A stretch of 64,000 nt of DNA from Desulfosporosinus cupriresistens (GTDB taxonomy: Bacteria; Bacillota; Desulfitobacteriia; Desulfitobacteriales; Desulfitobacteriaceae), in NCBI RefSeq assembly GCF_001707885.1, contig NZ_MASS01000002.1, positions 1 to 64,000 of the forward strand. The letters run 5' to 3'. Positions 52,452 to 60,534 of the stretch are shown here, piece after piece (position 1 is the stretch's first letter; the number at the start of each line of letters is the position of its first letter). The notes beneath the pieces are model-generated. The model was not told where the DNA came from and did not search any database. It saw only the letters and a list, made by a program, of their open reading frames with translations. Position numbers and translations under genes: made by a program.

Positions 52452-54614
52452 ATGAAGAAGGTTTTCGGAGTCTTTCTCCAGGATCTAAAAAGCATTTCGA
52501 AGAGTAAGGCAGCTATTCTAATTGTTATCGGGCTGTGTATTTTGCCATCCTTATACGCTTGGATAAATATCAAAGCAAGTTGGAATCCTTATGCTAATAC
52601 CGGAAATCTCCCGATTGCTGTCGCGAACAATGATGAGGGAGTGGCTTATAATGGCCAAGAAATTAATGTTGGGAAGCAAATTATTGAAGAACTTAAGCAA
52701 AATAAAGATATTGCTTGGATCTTTATCGATTCCTGGCAAGGAAACTATGGATTAAATGAAGGGAAATATTATGCTTTAATTGAGATACCTAATGATTTTT
52801 CCAGAAAAATTGTTAGTCTTACCACGGAAAATCCGAATAAACCAGATATCATCTACAGGGTCAACGAAAAACTGAATGCCATAGCTTCCAAAATAACCAA
52901 TGCAGCAACCTTAGAATTAGCCGATAAGGTGAAGAGTAATTTTTTGGCTGTGGTTACTAAGGAGATATTAAAAACTTTGAACCCAGTTGGTGGAACCCTG
53001 CAGAGTGACAAGGCAAAAATTCTTGATTTAAGAGATACAGTGACCCAGGCCAGTAATAACATTGAAGATATTCAAGGATTCATCGCCAAGGCTAATTCGA
53101 ATTCTAAAGCTTTACAAAGCTATTTATATAGTGTCAAAAATACCTTACCTAAACTAAATGAGCAAATAAACAGCTTGCAAAATGCTGCGGAAGCCAATAA
53201 ATCTCTAATTTTAGCGACTAAGCAATCATTCAACACCACAGAATCCAATATCAATAATGACCTGATCCAACTCCAAGCAATCAACCAGCAATCTCAGACC
53301 CTATTATCGGCTCTAAAGTCGATGAGTGCGGCTTCCAGTACGAGCGATTTGGTCAGCATCATCAATCAGATGTCTGACCCTTTAAGCAGCGCGGCTAATC
53401 TCATCGACGTAGATATAAAAAGCTTAGAACTGCTCAATCAGAGTCATCCCAATAACGCGTTCACGCAGCTTATAAGCCTGCTTGATGATCTCAAAGGGTT
53501 AATTACTGCCGAAGAGACCAAGGTCAATGGATTAAAAGCATTGCTGGATAACGGTGCTTCAAGAGAAGCTATAGGTTCGGCGATCGACCAAATTTCTGCG
53601 CTCAACAATCAAGTTTCTGATGATCTTTCCCGAATATTTAACAATTTTTATGCTGTTAGTTCTAATGTTTTAAATAACTTGTCCAATAACCTGACTGAAG
53701 GCATGAATAATTCCGATGCAATCTTAGAATCGACAAGAGTCATTATCCCCCAATTAAATGCCTTGGCTAATTATGGAATTGCCGGCAGCAAACTATCCGT
53801 CAGCGAGGCTAACGATTTAGCCACCAAATTATCCGCCCTGCAAAATGAGTTAAATGAAGTAAGCGTCAAACTGCAAAATTTAAATCAAGAGAATCTCGAT
53901 GAGATCATTAAGCTTATGGAAATGAATCCAGATCAGGTGGCTGATTTTCTCTCCTCACCCATCAACGTCAAAGAAATCGATATTTACAATATGGGGATCT
54001 TCGGAGTAGGTTTAACTCCGTTTTATACTGTTTTGGCAATTTGGGTAGGAGGATTGTTGCTATCCTCACTGCTCAGCGTGGAACACACTGCTTTAGCGGA
54101 TGTCAGAAACCAAAAGCTGACCATAATGCAGGCGCATTATGGCAAAATGTTGCTGTTTCTGGTGATTTCTATCATTCAAGCTATCATTGTAACCTTAGGT
54201 GATAAATATATCTTAGGTGTTAACCCTGCTAATATGCTTTTGATGATGGGATTTGCCATACTTTCGGGTATCTGCTTTACAACCATCATATTTACCTTTG
54301 TGTCGATCTTTGGCAACGTTGGCAAGGCTATTGTCGTGGTGATCATGGTTTTTCAAATCGCAGGTTCGGGTGGAATTTATCCTATTCAGACAAACCCCAG
54401 AATCTTTGGTATATTAGAGCCCCTGTGGCCATTTACCTACGCTATTGGGGGATTCCGTGAAGCTATAGCGGGCCCGAATTGGAGTAATGTTCTAAGATAT
54501 TCAGGGGCTCTGCTGCTTTTCATCTGCGTATTTCTGTTCTTGGCTGTCCTAAAGAAGCCTTTCCATAAAGTGACGGCGTATATGGAACATAAATTCAAAG
54601 AATCTGGTTTATAG
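52452..54614 (+). CDS. YhgE/Pip-domain membrane protein (second)
   Basis: A 720-residue paralogue of the preceding protein with the same plan: LPSLYAWINIKASWNPYANTGNL near the N-terminus, a long coiled external part (about 60-505), and C-terminal helices with GSGGIYPIQTNP and FTYAIGGFREAIAGP. The ATG at 52452 is chosen because TAAGGAGACGG lies just before it; the frame extends to 52428. The tandem pair probably forms a hetero-oligomer. No ATPase gene is adjacent. Confidence 0.88.
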   Translation: MKKVFGVFLQDLKSISKSKAAILIVIGLCILPSLYAWINIKASWNPYANTGNLPIAVANNDEGVAYNGQEINVGKQIIEELKQNKDIAWIFIDSWQGNYGLNEGKYYALIEIPNDFSRKIVSLTTENPNKPDIIYRVNEKLNAIASKITNAATLELADKVKSNFLAVVTKEILKTLNPVGGTLQSDKAKILDLRDTVTQASNNIEDIQGFIAKANSNSKALQSYLYSVKNTLPKLNEQINSLQNAAEANKSLILATKQSFNTTESNINNDLIQLQAINQQSQTLLSALKSMSAASSTSDLVSIINQMSDPLSSAANLIDVDIKSLELLNQSHPNNAFTQLISLLDDLKGLITAEETKVNGLKALLDNGASREAIGSAIDQISALNNQVSDDLSRIFNNFYAVSSNVLNNLSNNLTEGMNNSDAILESTRVIIPQLNALANYGIAGSKLSVSEANDLATKLSALQNELNEVSVKLQNLNQENLDEIIKLMEMNPDQVADFLSSPINVKEIDIYNMGIFGVGLTPFYTVLAIWVGGLLLSSLLSVEHTALADVRNQKLTIMQAHYGKMLLFLVISIIQAIIVTLGDKYILGVNPANMLLMMGFAILSGICFTTIIFTFVSIFGNVGKAIVVVIMVFQIAGSGGIYPIQTNPRIFGILEPLWPFTYAIGGFREAIAGPNWSNVLRYSGALLLFICVFLFLAVLKKPFHKVTAYMEHKFKESGL

Positions 54615-54727
54615 CCTCAATCATAGGAACAAGGAACAGCACATCTATAAATAGCAGATCACAAATTGTGCAAGGTGAGTTAGAATTGTCTCCAACATGA
54701 TTCTCCTTTAACTAGTTACTCTTTGAG

Positions 54728-55315
54728 TTAGCACTCGTGTTGGTAATTGCCAAAATGGAATAAGCGCAGACCATAGTCTGTGATAGGTTGAAATACCGAA
54801 CTAAACTTCCATAGCAGACGGCCACAGATCGTTCCGATCACCATTCCCGCAAGGACATCGGTCGGCCAGTGCACTCCAACATACAGGCGAGCAACACCAT
54901 TTAGTATAGCAAGAATAGTGAAGCTGGTAGTAATCCATTTTGGAGCTTTCCCCCAGGAGGCAGCTGCAAATCCAAAACTTCCGGTCGTGTGATCACTTGG
55001 GAATGAGGCATCCGGACTATGAGGAATAAGCTGTATAAATGTACCCTTCTTTAGCACCATAAATGGACGAGGCCTGAAGTAAATGTGTGAAACGATGACA
55101 TTTATAATTAACCCTAAAACACCCGCTAAACCCATGATGAGTAGAGCGTGCCGTTGTTTAGCTTCAGGCTTTGGCAGGGTAAACCAAGCGAGAATAAAAA
55201 GTGCGATATAAAGTTCAAGGGAATATTGGGCCAAAAAAGCGAATGTTTTGTCTAGAAATGGATGATGACCGGCAAATTGGTTGAACAAGTGGTATCCTTG
55301 AATGTCAAATGACAA
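54728..55315 (-). CDS. PAP2-family undecaprenyl-diphosphatase-like protein (BcrC-like)
   Basis: A 195-residue membrane phosphatase with about five helices and the three PAP2 motifs: the K/R-RP part in YFRPRPFMVLKKG (about 80-92), PSDHTTGSFGFA (about 107-118) and RLYVGVHWPTDVLAG (about 149-163). BcrC relatives recycle undecaprenyl pyrophosphate for peptidoglycan synthesis and give bacitracin tolerance. AAGGAGG ribosome site on the minus strand just before its ATG. Divergent from dapA; single gene. Confidence 0.88.
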   Translation of the reverse strand: MSFDIQGYHLFNQFAGHHPFLDKTFAFLAQYSLELYIALFILAWFTLPKPEAKQRHALLIMGLAGVLGLIINVIVSHIYFRPRPFMVLKKGTFIQLIPHSPDASFPSDHTTGSFGFAAASWGKAPKWITTSFTILAILNGVARLYVGVHWPTDVLAGMVIGTICGRLLWKFSSVFQPITDYGLRLFHFGNYQHEC

Positions 55316-55533
55316 AATTGTTATCCTCCTTCATATTCGTGTAGCGTAATAATCATGATCTAAGTAATTATAAAATACAAATCTTAAATTTATCTTAAAA
55401 TCTCGTGCTAAGTCAGAATTAATACACCAACTTAACCGTGCTATCAAATTTAGAGGCAAAGCGGGAATAAGATAAAATACACAAAAACCACTCTCTTATA
55501 CTCCTGTCTCCTTGTGTGTCTACTAATTTGTGC

Positions 55534-55563
55534 TTGACAAGTATAACGGTATATGACTAGACT
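55534..55563 (+). promoter_or_regulatory. Sigma-A-like promoter of the dapA riboswitch
   Basis: TTGACA (55534-55539) with an 18-nt spacer to TAGACT (55558-55563). Transcription would begin about 55570, just before the lysine riboswitch. Confidence 0.6.
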
Positions 55564-55572
55564 AATATAAAT

Positions 55573-55803
55573 GATAGAGGTGCATTGTGCAATCAGTACC
55601 CGAAGTTGTTAAGGTTTACGTAAGACCGTAGCTTCGGTGAAAGGTGTAGATGCCGAAGTTGGTTCCAATTACGTGGGGACTGGGCTGGTTGAACAAATAA
55701 GATTTGTTCAACTGTCGCATTTGCGGAGAGCTATCTATATTACAGTATGATTGGAAAATCATATGAGTAATTTAGTAGCTGATTCCGTATCAGCTATTTT
55801 TTT
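55573..55803 (+). ncRNA. Lysine riboswitch (L box) with terminator, upstream of dapA
   Basis: L-box consensus pieces occur in order: AGAGGTGC (55576), CAGTA, GAAAGG, TGCCGAAG, a CTGG-containing stem and GGAGAGCTATCT (ending about 55737), which closes the P1 stem with GATAGAGG. An expression platform follows: hairpin TAGCTGAT-TCCGT-ATCAGCTA (55776-55796) and a T-run to about 55803. Lysine binding should cause termination before dapA. Identified by conserved sequence; fold not computed. Confidence 0.88.
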
Positions 55804-55828
55804 ATATTAAAGGAGACGAAGAATTAAC

Positions 55829-56719
55829 ATGAAAAAAAACACTGTTTTCAAAGGTATCGCGACTGCTGTCATCACTCCTCTGGACGAAACAGGAATTAAT
55901 TATGAGCAGTTGGGCAAATTGATCGATTGGCAAATTGGAGAAGGGATTGATGCTCTGGTAATTTGTGGTACAACAGGTGAAGCGTCGACCCTTACTGATG
56001 CCGAGCACAAAGCAGCAATTAGATTTGCAGTTCAGCACGCAGACGGCAGAGTGCCGGTCATCGCAGGCACAGGTAGCAATGACGTCGAATACGCGCATGA
56101 CCTCACTCGTTGTGCCTGCGAAGCAGGTGCAGATGCTATGCTCGTAGTTACCCCATATTATAACAAGGCTACGCAAAAAGGCCTGATTAAAATGTTTACA
56201 CAAATTGCCGACAAGAGTACTAAGCCTATCATTCTCTATAATGTGCCTTCAAGGACAGGTATAAATATTGAGCCTGCAACCTACGAGGTATTAGCTGAAC
56301 ACGAAAATATAGTAGGGATTAAAGAAGCAAATGGCAACATTTCCAAAATTGTTGAAACAATGGCGCGTGTGCGAGGTAAGCTTGATTTGTATTCAGGCAA
56401 TGACGATCAGATAGTTCCACTTATGGCACTTGGCGGGTTTGGCGGCATTTCTGTGCTTTCCAACATTATGCCGGCACAGACACGTGAGATTTGCACCCGT
56501 TTCTTTAATGGTGACATAGCCGGCAGTGCAGAGCAGCAATTTAAACTTTATTCCCTTATAGACGCACTGTTTTGTGAAGTAAACCCTATTCCGGTCAAAG
56601 CTGCTATGGCAGCTATGGGTTTCTGTAAAGATTATCTCAGATTGCCTCTCACTACTATGGAGGATACAAACCGAGAAAAGTTGGTCTCTCTAATGAGAGC
56701 ACATGGATTAAACGTTTGA
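55829..56719 (+). CDS. dapA: 4-hydroxy-tetrahydrodipicolinate synthase
   Basis: A 296-residue DapA condensing pyruvate with aspartate semialdehyde in lysine/diaminopimelate synthesis. Schiff-base Lys165 (VGIKEANGN), catalytic Tyr137 (LYNVPSRTG), the GTTGE motif (47-51) and Tyr in TPYYNK are present. AAAGGAGACG ribosome site. It is preceded by a lysine riboswitch and followed by a terminator, so it forms a single-gene regulon here; the other dap genes are not in the window. Confidence 0.96.
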   Translation: MKKNTVFKGIATAVITPLDETGINYEQLGKLIDWQIGEGIDALVICGTTGEASTLTDAEHKAAIRFAVQHADGRVPVIAGTGSNDVEYAHDLTRCACEAGADAMLVVTPYYNKATQKGLIKMFTQIADKSTKPIILYNVPSRTGINIEPATYEVLAEHENIVGIKEANGNISKIVETMARVRGKLDLYSGNDDQIVPLMALGGFGGISVLSNIMPAQTREICTRFFNGDIAGSAEQQFKLYSLIDALFCEVNPIPVKAAMAAMGFCKDYLRLPLTTMEDTNREKLVSLMRAHGLNV

Positions 56720-56844
56720 AGGTTATTAGGGACGATACCAGCAAATCAATGAAAGAGACGTGTCTTTGCAATACCTTCCACTTGGTTAGCGAATAATGAT
56801 GCTTTTTCAACCCATGCCGTGGTTGTAGTCCTGTTTCTTTATGA

Positions 56845-56879
56845 CGAAGCAAGGAGAGCGTTAAGCCCTCCTTGCTTCG
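56845..56879 (+). terminator. Terminator after dapA
   Basis: CGAAGCAAGGAG (56845-56856) and its exact complement (56868-56879) with an 11-nt loop, followed by TTTATT. Confidence 0.75.
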
Positions 56880-56963
56880 TTTATTCCAATAAGATTTATT
56901 TAGAAAATAACTTCTGATAGTGACCTCAGGTTCGTTTCTCTGATTGTTAATATTGGTCTAATA

Positions 56964-57089
56964 CTAATACCATCCGTAGGGATATGGGGCATAGGCGTAA
57001 GGGTACGAGGATGGGTAATAGCGAGGTCTCGCAATAGTAGCCCCTAAACCTAAACCCAGAGCAAAGGGTAAAAATCCAAAACCAAACAT
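56964..57089 (-). CDS. 41-residue Gly/Tyr/Pro-rich small hydrophobic peptide
   Basis: A short gene with ribosome site AAAGGAG before ATG at 57089. The product has a hydrophobic Gly-rich first half (MFGFGFLPFALGLGLGA) and a Tyr/Pro-rich second half (PYAYAPYPYGWY). Peptides of this kind are common in endospore formers and are often ascribed to the spore surface, but no function is claimed. It lies alone in the gap between dapA and the ABC operon and would be missed by length cut-offs. Confidence 0.6.
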   Translation of the reverse strand: MFGFGFLPFALGLGLGATIARPRYYPSSYPYAYAPYPYGWY

Positions 57090-57233
57090 GAGATCAACTC
57101 CTTTCATACGTCATACTCCATAATATGGAAAATACATGTATCTAGTGAATGAAGAAATTGTAGATCTCTACCCCCAGCTCGATTGTGAAAGTTCCCAAGT
57201 CACTGTAAATTTATCCAATTAACCACCTAATAA

Positions 57234-57268
57234 CAATGCACCCCCTTGTTTCGCGAGGGGGTGCATTG
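57234..57268 (-). terminator. Terminator of the TrpXYZ-like operon
   Basis: CAATGCACCCCCT (57234-57246) and its exact complement (57256-57268), loop 9 nt, followed on the minus strand by TTATTAGG. Placed just after the stop of the ATPase gene. Confidence 0.7.
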
Positions 57269-57292
57269 CAACAATTTGTCATTAGGCAGGTT

Positions 57293-58093
57293 CTAATTAT
57301 TGACAAAAAGCATTCTGTCGTTATCCAGTGTGTTTTTGCTCTGCTGGGAAAACAACTCCATCAGGCGGGGAACAGTCATATCTGCCCGCTCTTGTCCTGA
57401 AATATCCAGAATTATTTTTCCGCGGTCCAGCATAATGGTTCGCGATCCAGTTTTAAGCGCGGACTGGATATTGTGTGTGATCATCATTGTTGTGATACTT
57501 TCCTGACTGACTATGTTTTTGGTGATCAGCATAATCTTTTCGGCAGATGCAGGATCTAAGGCTGCAGTATGTTCATCAAGCAATAAAAGCCGTGGAGTAC
57601 TAATGGTAGCCATGAGCAGGGACAACGCCTGCCTCTGACCACCGGAAAGAAGACCAACTTTGGTTTTCATGCGGTTTTCGAGTCCCATGTTAAGCTGCGC
57701 GATTTTCTCGCGGAAAATTTGCACGTCTTTGCGATGCACACCGATGCGCAAGCCGTTTTTGCTTTTTCTGTTATAGGCAAGAGCGAGATTCTCCTCAATC
57801 GTCATGTCCGGGGCCGTACCTTTCACTGGATCTTGAAACAATCGGCCAATCATGGATGCCCGTCTATGTTCAGCCATGTAGGTAATGTTATCTCCCTGCA
57901 GCAGAATCTTGCCCCTATCCAGCCAGAAAGTGCCTCCAATAGCGTTAAACAGCGTGGACTTGCCTGCACCGTTGGAACCAATGATGGTGACAAATTCGCC
58001 TTTGGTAAGGGAGAGGCTTACATTCTTTAGCGCTACATGTTCATTAGGTGTGCCTGCTAAAAAGGCTTTGCTAGCGTTTATGATTTTAAGTAT
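57293..58093 (-). CDS. ABC transporter ATPase of a TrpXYZ-like system (probable ATA start)
   Basis: 266 residues when read from an ATA at 58093. The frame is open without interruption and includes Walker A GSNGAGKST (about 39-47), which a start at the first ATG (57877) would remove. Later motifs: Q-loop LFQDPVKGTAPDMT, signature LSGGQRQALSLLMA, Walker B LLLLDEHTAALDP and switch THNIQSA. Homologues begin with M-L-x-I at exactly the ATA, GAAGGTG lies 7 nt upstream, and ATACTTAA overlaps the permease stop by 8 bp. No ATG, GTG or TTG is available there. Partners: permease and binding protein upstream. Confidence 0.82.
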   Translation of the reverse strand: MLKIINASKAFLAGTPNEHVALKNVSLSLTKGEFVTIIGSNGAGKSTLFNAIGGTFWLDRGKILLQGDNITYMAEHRRASMIGRLFQDPVKGTAPDMTIEENLALAYNRKSKNGLRIGVHRKDVQIFREKIAQLNMGLENRMKTKVGLLSGGQRQALSLLMATISTPRLLLLDEHTAALDPASAEKIMLITKNIVSQESITTMMITHNIQSALKTGSRTIMLDRGKIILDISGQERADMTVPRLMELFSQQSKNTLDNDRMLFVNN

Positions 58094-58985
58094 CTCGCTG
58101 CACCTTCTTTCTCATGCTACTCAACTGAATGCGCTTTTGAATTACGGGTATGGACAAAGCAATGACCACAATCACTGCAGAGACAACTCTGAGCATATAG
58201 GCGGGGAAAATGCTTGATTTAAGCGCTGCTGCAATAATAAAACGGTAAAGAAGAGAGCCGAATATAGCGGAGGTCAGGCCCATTGTCAAGGAACGGCGGC
58301 CAAAAATAGCTTCACCGATGATAGCGGAAGCCAGACCTACCACCATGATGCCGATACCTGAACTGATGTCGGCATAGCCTTGATATTGGGCGATCACCGC
58401 GCCGGACAAGCCGATACAGGCGTTCGATATAGCCAGAGCTAGGACTTTCATGGCGTTTACATCGATAGAGGAAGCCTTGACCATATCCTCATTATTGCCG
58501 GTAGCGCGAATGCACAGGCCCAGATGAGTCTTGAAAAACCAGATCAGAATAACTGCGCAAAAAAAGCAGTAGATAAGCGGTATCAGGGTTTTCATCAGTT
58601 CCTTGTTTACCGATAGCCAGGCCATTTGATTAAAAATACTGTCACTGCCGATCAACGACAGGTTATTGCGGCTGCCAAGAATATAAAGATTAATACTGTA
58701 TAAGCTGCTCATAGTCAGGATACCTGCCAGTATGGGATGAATCTCCAGTTTGGTTTGCAGCAGACCCGTAACTGTTCCTGCCGCAGCACCGGCCACGATG
58801 GCTAGCAGGATGCCGAGAAATGGGTAACCGGCTACTGTCATAACGGCCGATACTGATAGTCCCAGCGTAAAACTCCCGTCAGCAGTCAGATCGGGAATAT
58901 TGAGTATCCGGAATGAAATATAGATTCCCAGCGCCAGCATACCGTAAATCAATCCGAGCTGAGCAGAGCCTATCATTAGAGTCAT
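58086..58985 (-). CDS. ABC transporter permease of a TrpXYZ-like system
   Basis: A 299-residue permease with eight to nine helices of the branched-chain/ribose type (BPD_transp_2): GLIYGMLALGIYISFRILNIPDLTADGSFTLG near the start and CIGLSGAVIAQYQGYADISSGIGIMVVGLASAIIGEAIFG in the middle are typical of the TrpY/YtrF-like group that pairs with PF04392 binding proteins. Second gene of the T-box-controlled operon; overlaps the ATPase gene. Probable tryptophan import, from the T-box. Confidence 0.88.
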   Translation of the reverse strand: MTLMIGSAQLGLIYGMLALGIYISFRILNIPDLTADGSFTLGLSVSAVMTVAGYPFLGILLAIVAGAAAGTVTGLLQTKLEIHPILAGILTMSSLYSINLYILGSRNNLSLIGSDSIFNQMAWLSVNKELMKTLIPLIYCFFCAVILIWFFKTHLGLCIRATGNNEDMVKASSIDVNAMKVLALAISNACIGLSGAVIAQYQGYADISSGIGIMVVGLASAIIGEAIFGRRSLTMGLTSAIFGSLLYRFIIAAALKSSIFPAYMLRVVSAVIVVIALSIPVIQKRIQLSSMRKKVQRDT

Positions 58986-59018
58986 AAATCCTGCCTCCTG
59001 CGAGAATAACGATCGTTA

Positions 59019-60005
59019 TTATTGGATAATTTTTGCGCTTTTCAGCACGTCCTGCGGAACTGTCACCTTGATAGCATCCGCGGTGGTTTTATTGATGACG
59101 GTGGTAAAATCAGACACTGTAATAGATGGAATCTTCGCCATGGGAGTACCCTTTAAGAACTTATCTGCCATATCTGCCGTCATACCGCCGATCGTGGTGT
59201 CATCAATACTGATTGTAGCAAACGCACCGGATTGTACCATAACTGCAGAGCTTCCGTACACCGGAATTTTGGCATTTTTGGCGATTTCAGCAACCTGTGG
59301 CATCGCACTTTGCACCATGCTGTCGTTGGGGATAAAAAATGCATCCACTTGGCCCACCAGAGACTGGGTAGCCTGCTGCACTTCTGAAGAGGAGGTCACT
59401 ACGGCTTCCTTATACTTTAACCCGTTTCCATCCATAAACGCTTTGGCATTTTTAATAGTCGTGACGGAATTTATCTCGCTTGTATTGTAAATCAGACCAT
59501 AGGTTTTGCGGTTGGGTGTCAGCTTATCAGACAGTTTGAACATCTCACTGACGGGGATGGCGTTTGAGGTACCGGTCGCATTTTTATCTGGTACATTTAT
59601 ATTGGTGATGATACCTGCTCCAACGGGGTTGGAAACTGAGATATAAAATACCGGGATGCCGCTATTCATATTAACGATAGCTTGTGACGCCGGAGTTCCT
59701 ATCGTCACGATGAAGTCCTTTTTTTCATCCACCATGGTCTGACAGATGGAATTAAGTGTAGCTGTGTCGCCATTGGCGTTTTTGTAGTCAAAAACCATTT
59801 TATCTTCCGAATAACCAAGTGTGCGCATTTTGTTGATAAAGCCCTCGCGCATGTCGGTAAAGGCGCCGTTGTCGGCAAGCTGGATGACACCTACTTGAGT
59901 CACGTGGGTTGAAGTATTGCCATCGGAGGTTGTTTTTCCCGTGCTGCAACCGGCAGTAACCAGAAGCATCATAAAGACTAGTAAACTTGCAAATAATTTT
60001 TTCAT
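59019..60005 (-). CDS. ABC substrate-binding lipoprotein, TrpX-like (PF04392 type)
   Basis: A 328-residue lipoprotein with lipobox (LLVTAGC, Cys about 20) and the PF04392 layout: VTQVGVIQLADNGAFTDMREGFINKMRTLGY, FIVTIGTPASQAIVNM and IPVFYISVSNPVGAGI. The ATG at 60005 is preferred since GAGGGGAAGG precedes it and the signal peptide begins there; the frame extends to 60050. A T-box leader with a likely Trp specifier lies upstream, which supports tryptophan as ligand. Confidence 0.9.
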   Translation of the reverse strand: MKKLFASLLVFMMLLVTAGCSTGKTTSDGNTSTHVTQVGVIQLADNGAFTDMREGFINKMRTLGYSEDKMVFDYKNANGDTATLNSICQTMVDEKKDFIVTIGTPASQAIVNMNSGIPVFYISVSNPVGAGIITNINVPDKNATGTSNAIPVSEMFKLSDKLTPNRKTYGLIYNTSEINSVTTIKNAKAFMDGNGLKYKEAVVTSSSEVQQATQSLVGQVDAFFIPNDSMVQSAMPQVAEIAKNAKIPVYGSSAVMVQSGAFATISIDDTTIGGMTADMADKFLKGTPMAKIPSITVSDFTTVINKTTADAIKVTVPQDVLKSAKIIQ

Positions 60006-60072
60006 TTTAACCTTCCCCTCATAAAATTTTGTTGGCTGTTGAGATGACACGCAGAGTCACCAAAAACAAATA

Positions 60073-60349
60073 AAAAGGCCTGTCCTGATACGGATATCCG
60101 TAATCAAGGACAGACCATACGTCTGCGGTGCCACCTTGCTTGGTAATATAATACTACCCAACTTTAAAGAGTGCCAACATACTCTTAGCCTGATAACGCT
60201 GGCTTTGCGTCGCGACATACTAAAAAGCCTAAGCTTTCGTTCCCTGCGCCCTCTGTAGTCCATTTGCCGTACCGCTTTCTGCCGGATTTCCAGCCTCTCC
60301 GACTCTCTGAAAGTGCGCTTACGGTTTGATCTCTACATTATCGGTTTTC
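60073..60349 (-). ncRNA. T-box leader, probable tryptophan specifier
   Basis: On the minus strand the T-box core AAGGTGGCACCGC is at 60125-60137. The leader terminator follows: ATCAAGGACAGACC (60104-60117) read against GGCCTGTCCTGAT (60078-60090), with a T-run at 60073-60077. Stem I starts near CAGAGAGTC (about 60300-60308). A TGG codon followed by A (60260-60262) sits where a specifier is expected, consistent with uncharged tRNA-Trp sensing. A short reading frame inside (60057-60263) is not a gene. Confidence 0.88.
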
Positions 60350-60355
60350 AATTTC

Positions 60356-60384
60356 ACGGTACCATGCCCTCAATGAATTGTCAA
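60356..60384 (-). promoter_or_regulatory. Promoter of the T-box operon
   Basis: Minus-strand TTGACA (60379-60384), 17-nt spacer, TACCGT (60356-60361). A GCCCTCA/TGAGGGC inverted repeat (60366-60372 and 60394-60400) brackets the -35 and could be an operator. Confidence 0.45.
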
Positions 60385-60534
60385 GATCTTTAGTGAGGGC
60401 GTACATAGCAATTTTATCTCGTTAGCGAATTTTAAGATGAACGTAATAACGATTAGAGGATTTTTATGGAAAAACGTCGAAATCAGAAAACCATAGTTTG
60501 GCTATTCAAATAATTACGAAAGAAGAGATTAGCT

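Noticed and set aside
57293..57877. Truncated, non-functional ABC ATPase starting at ATG 57877
   Set aside because: The frame is open for 72 more codons upstream and contains Walker A; a non-standard ATA start explains the data better.
60057..60263. Minus-strand 68-residue frame
   Set aside because: It lies inside the T-box leader RNA and shows no protein similarity.
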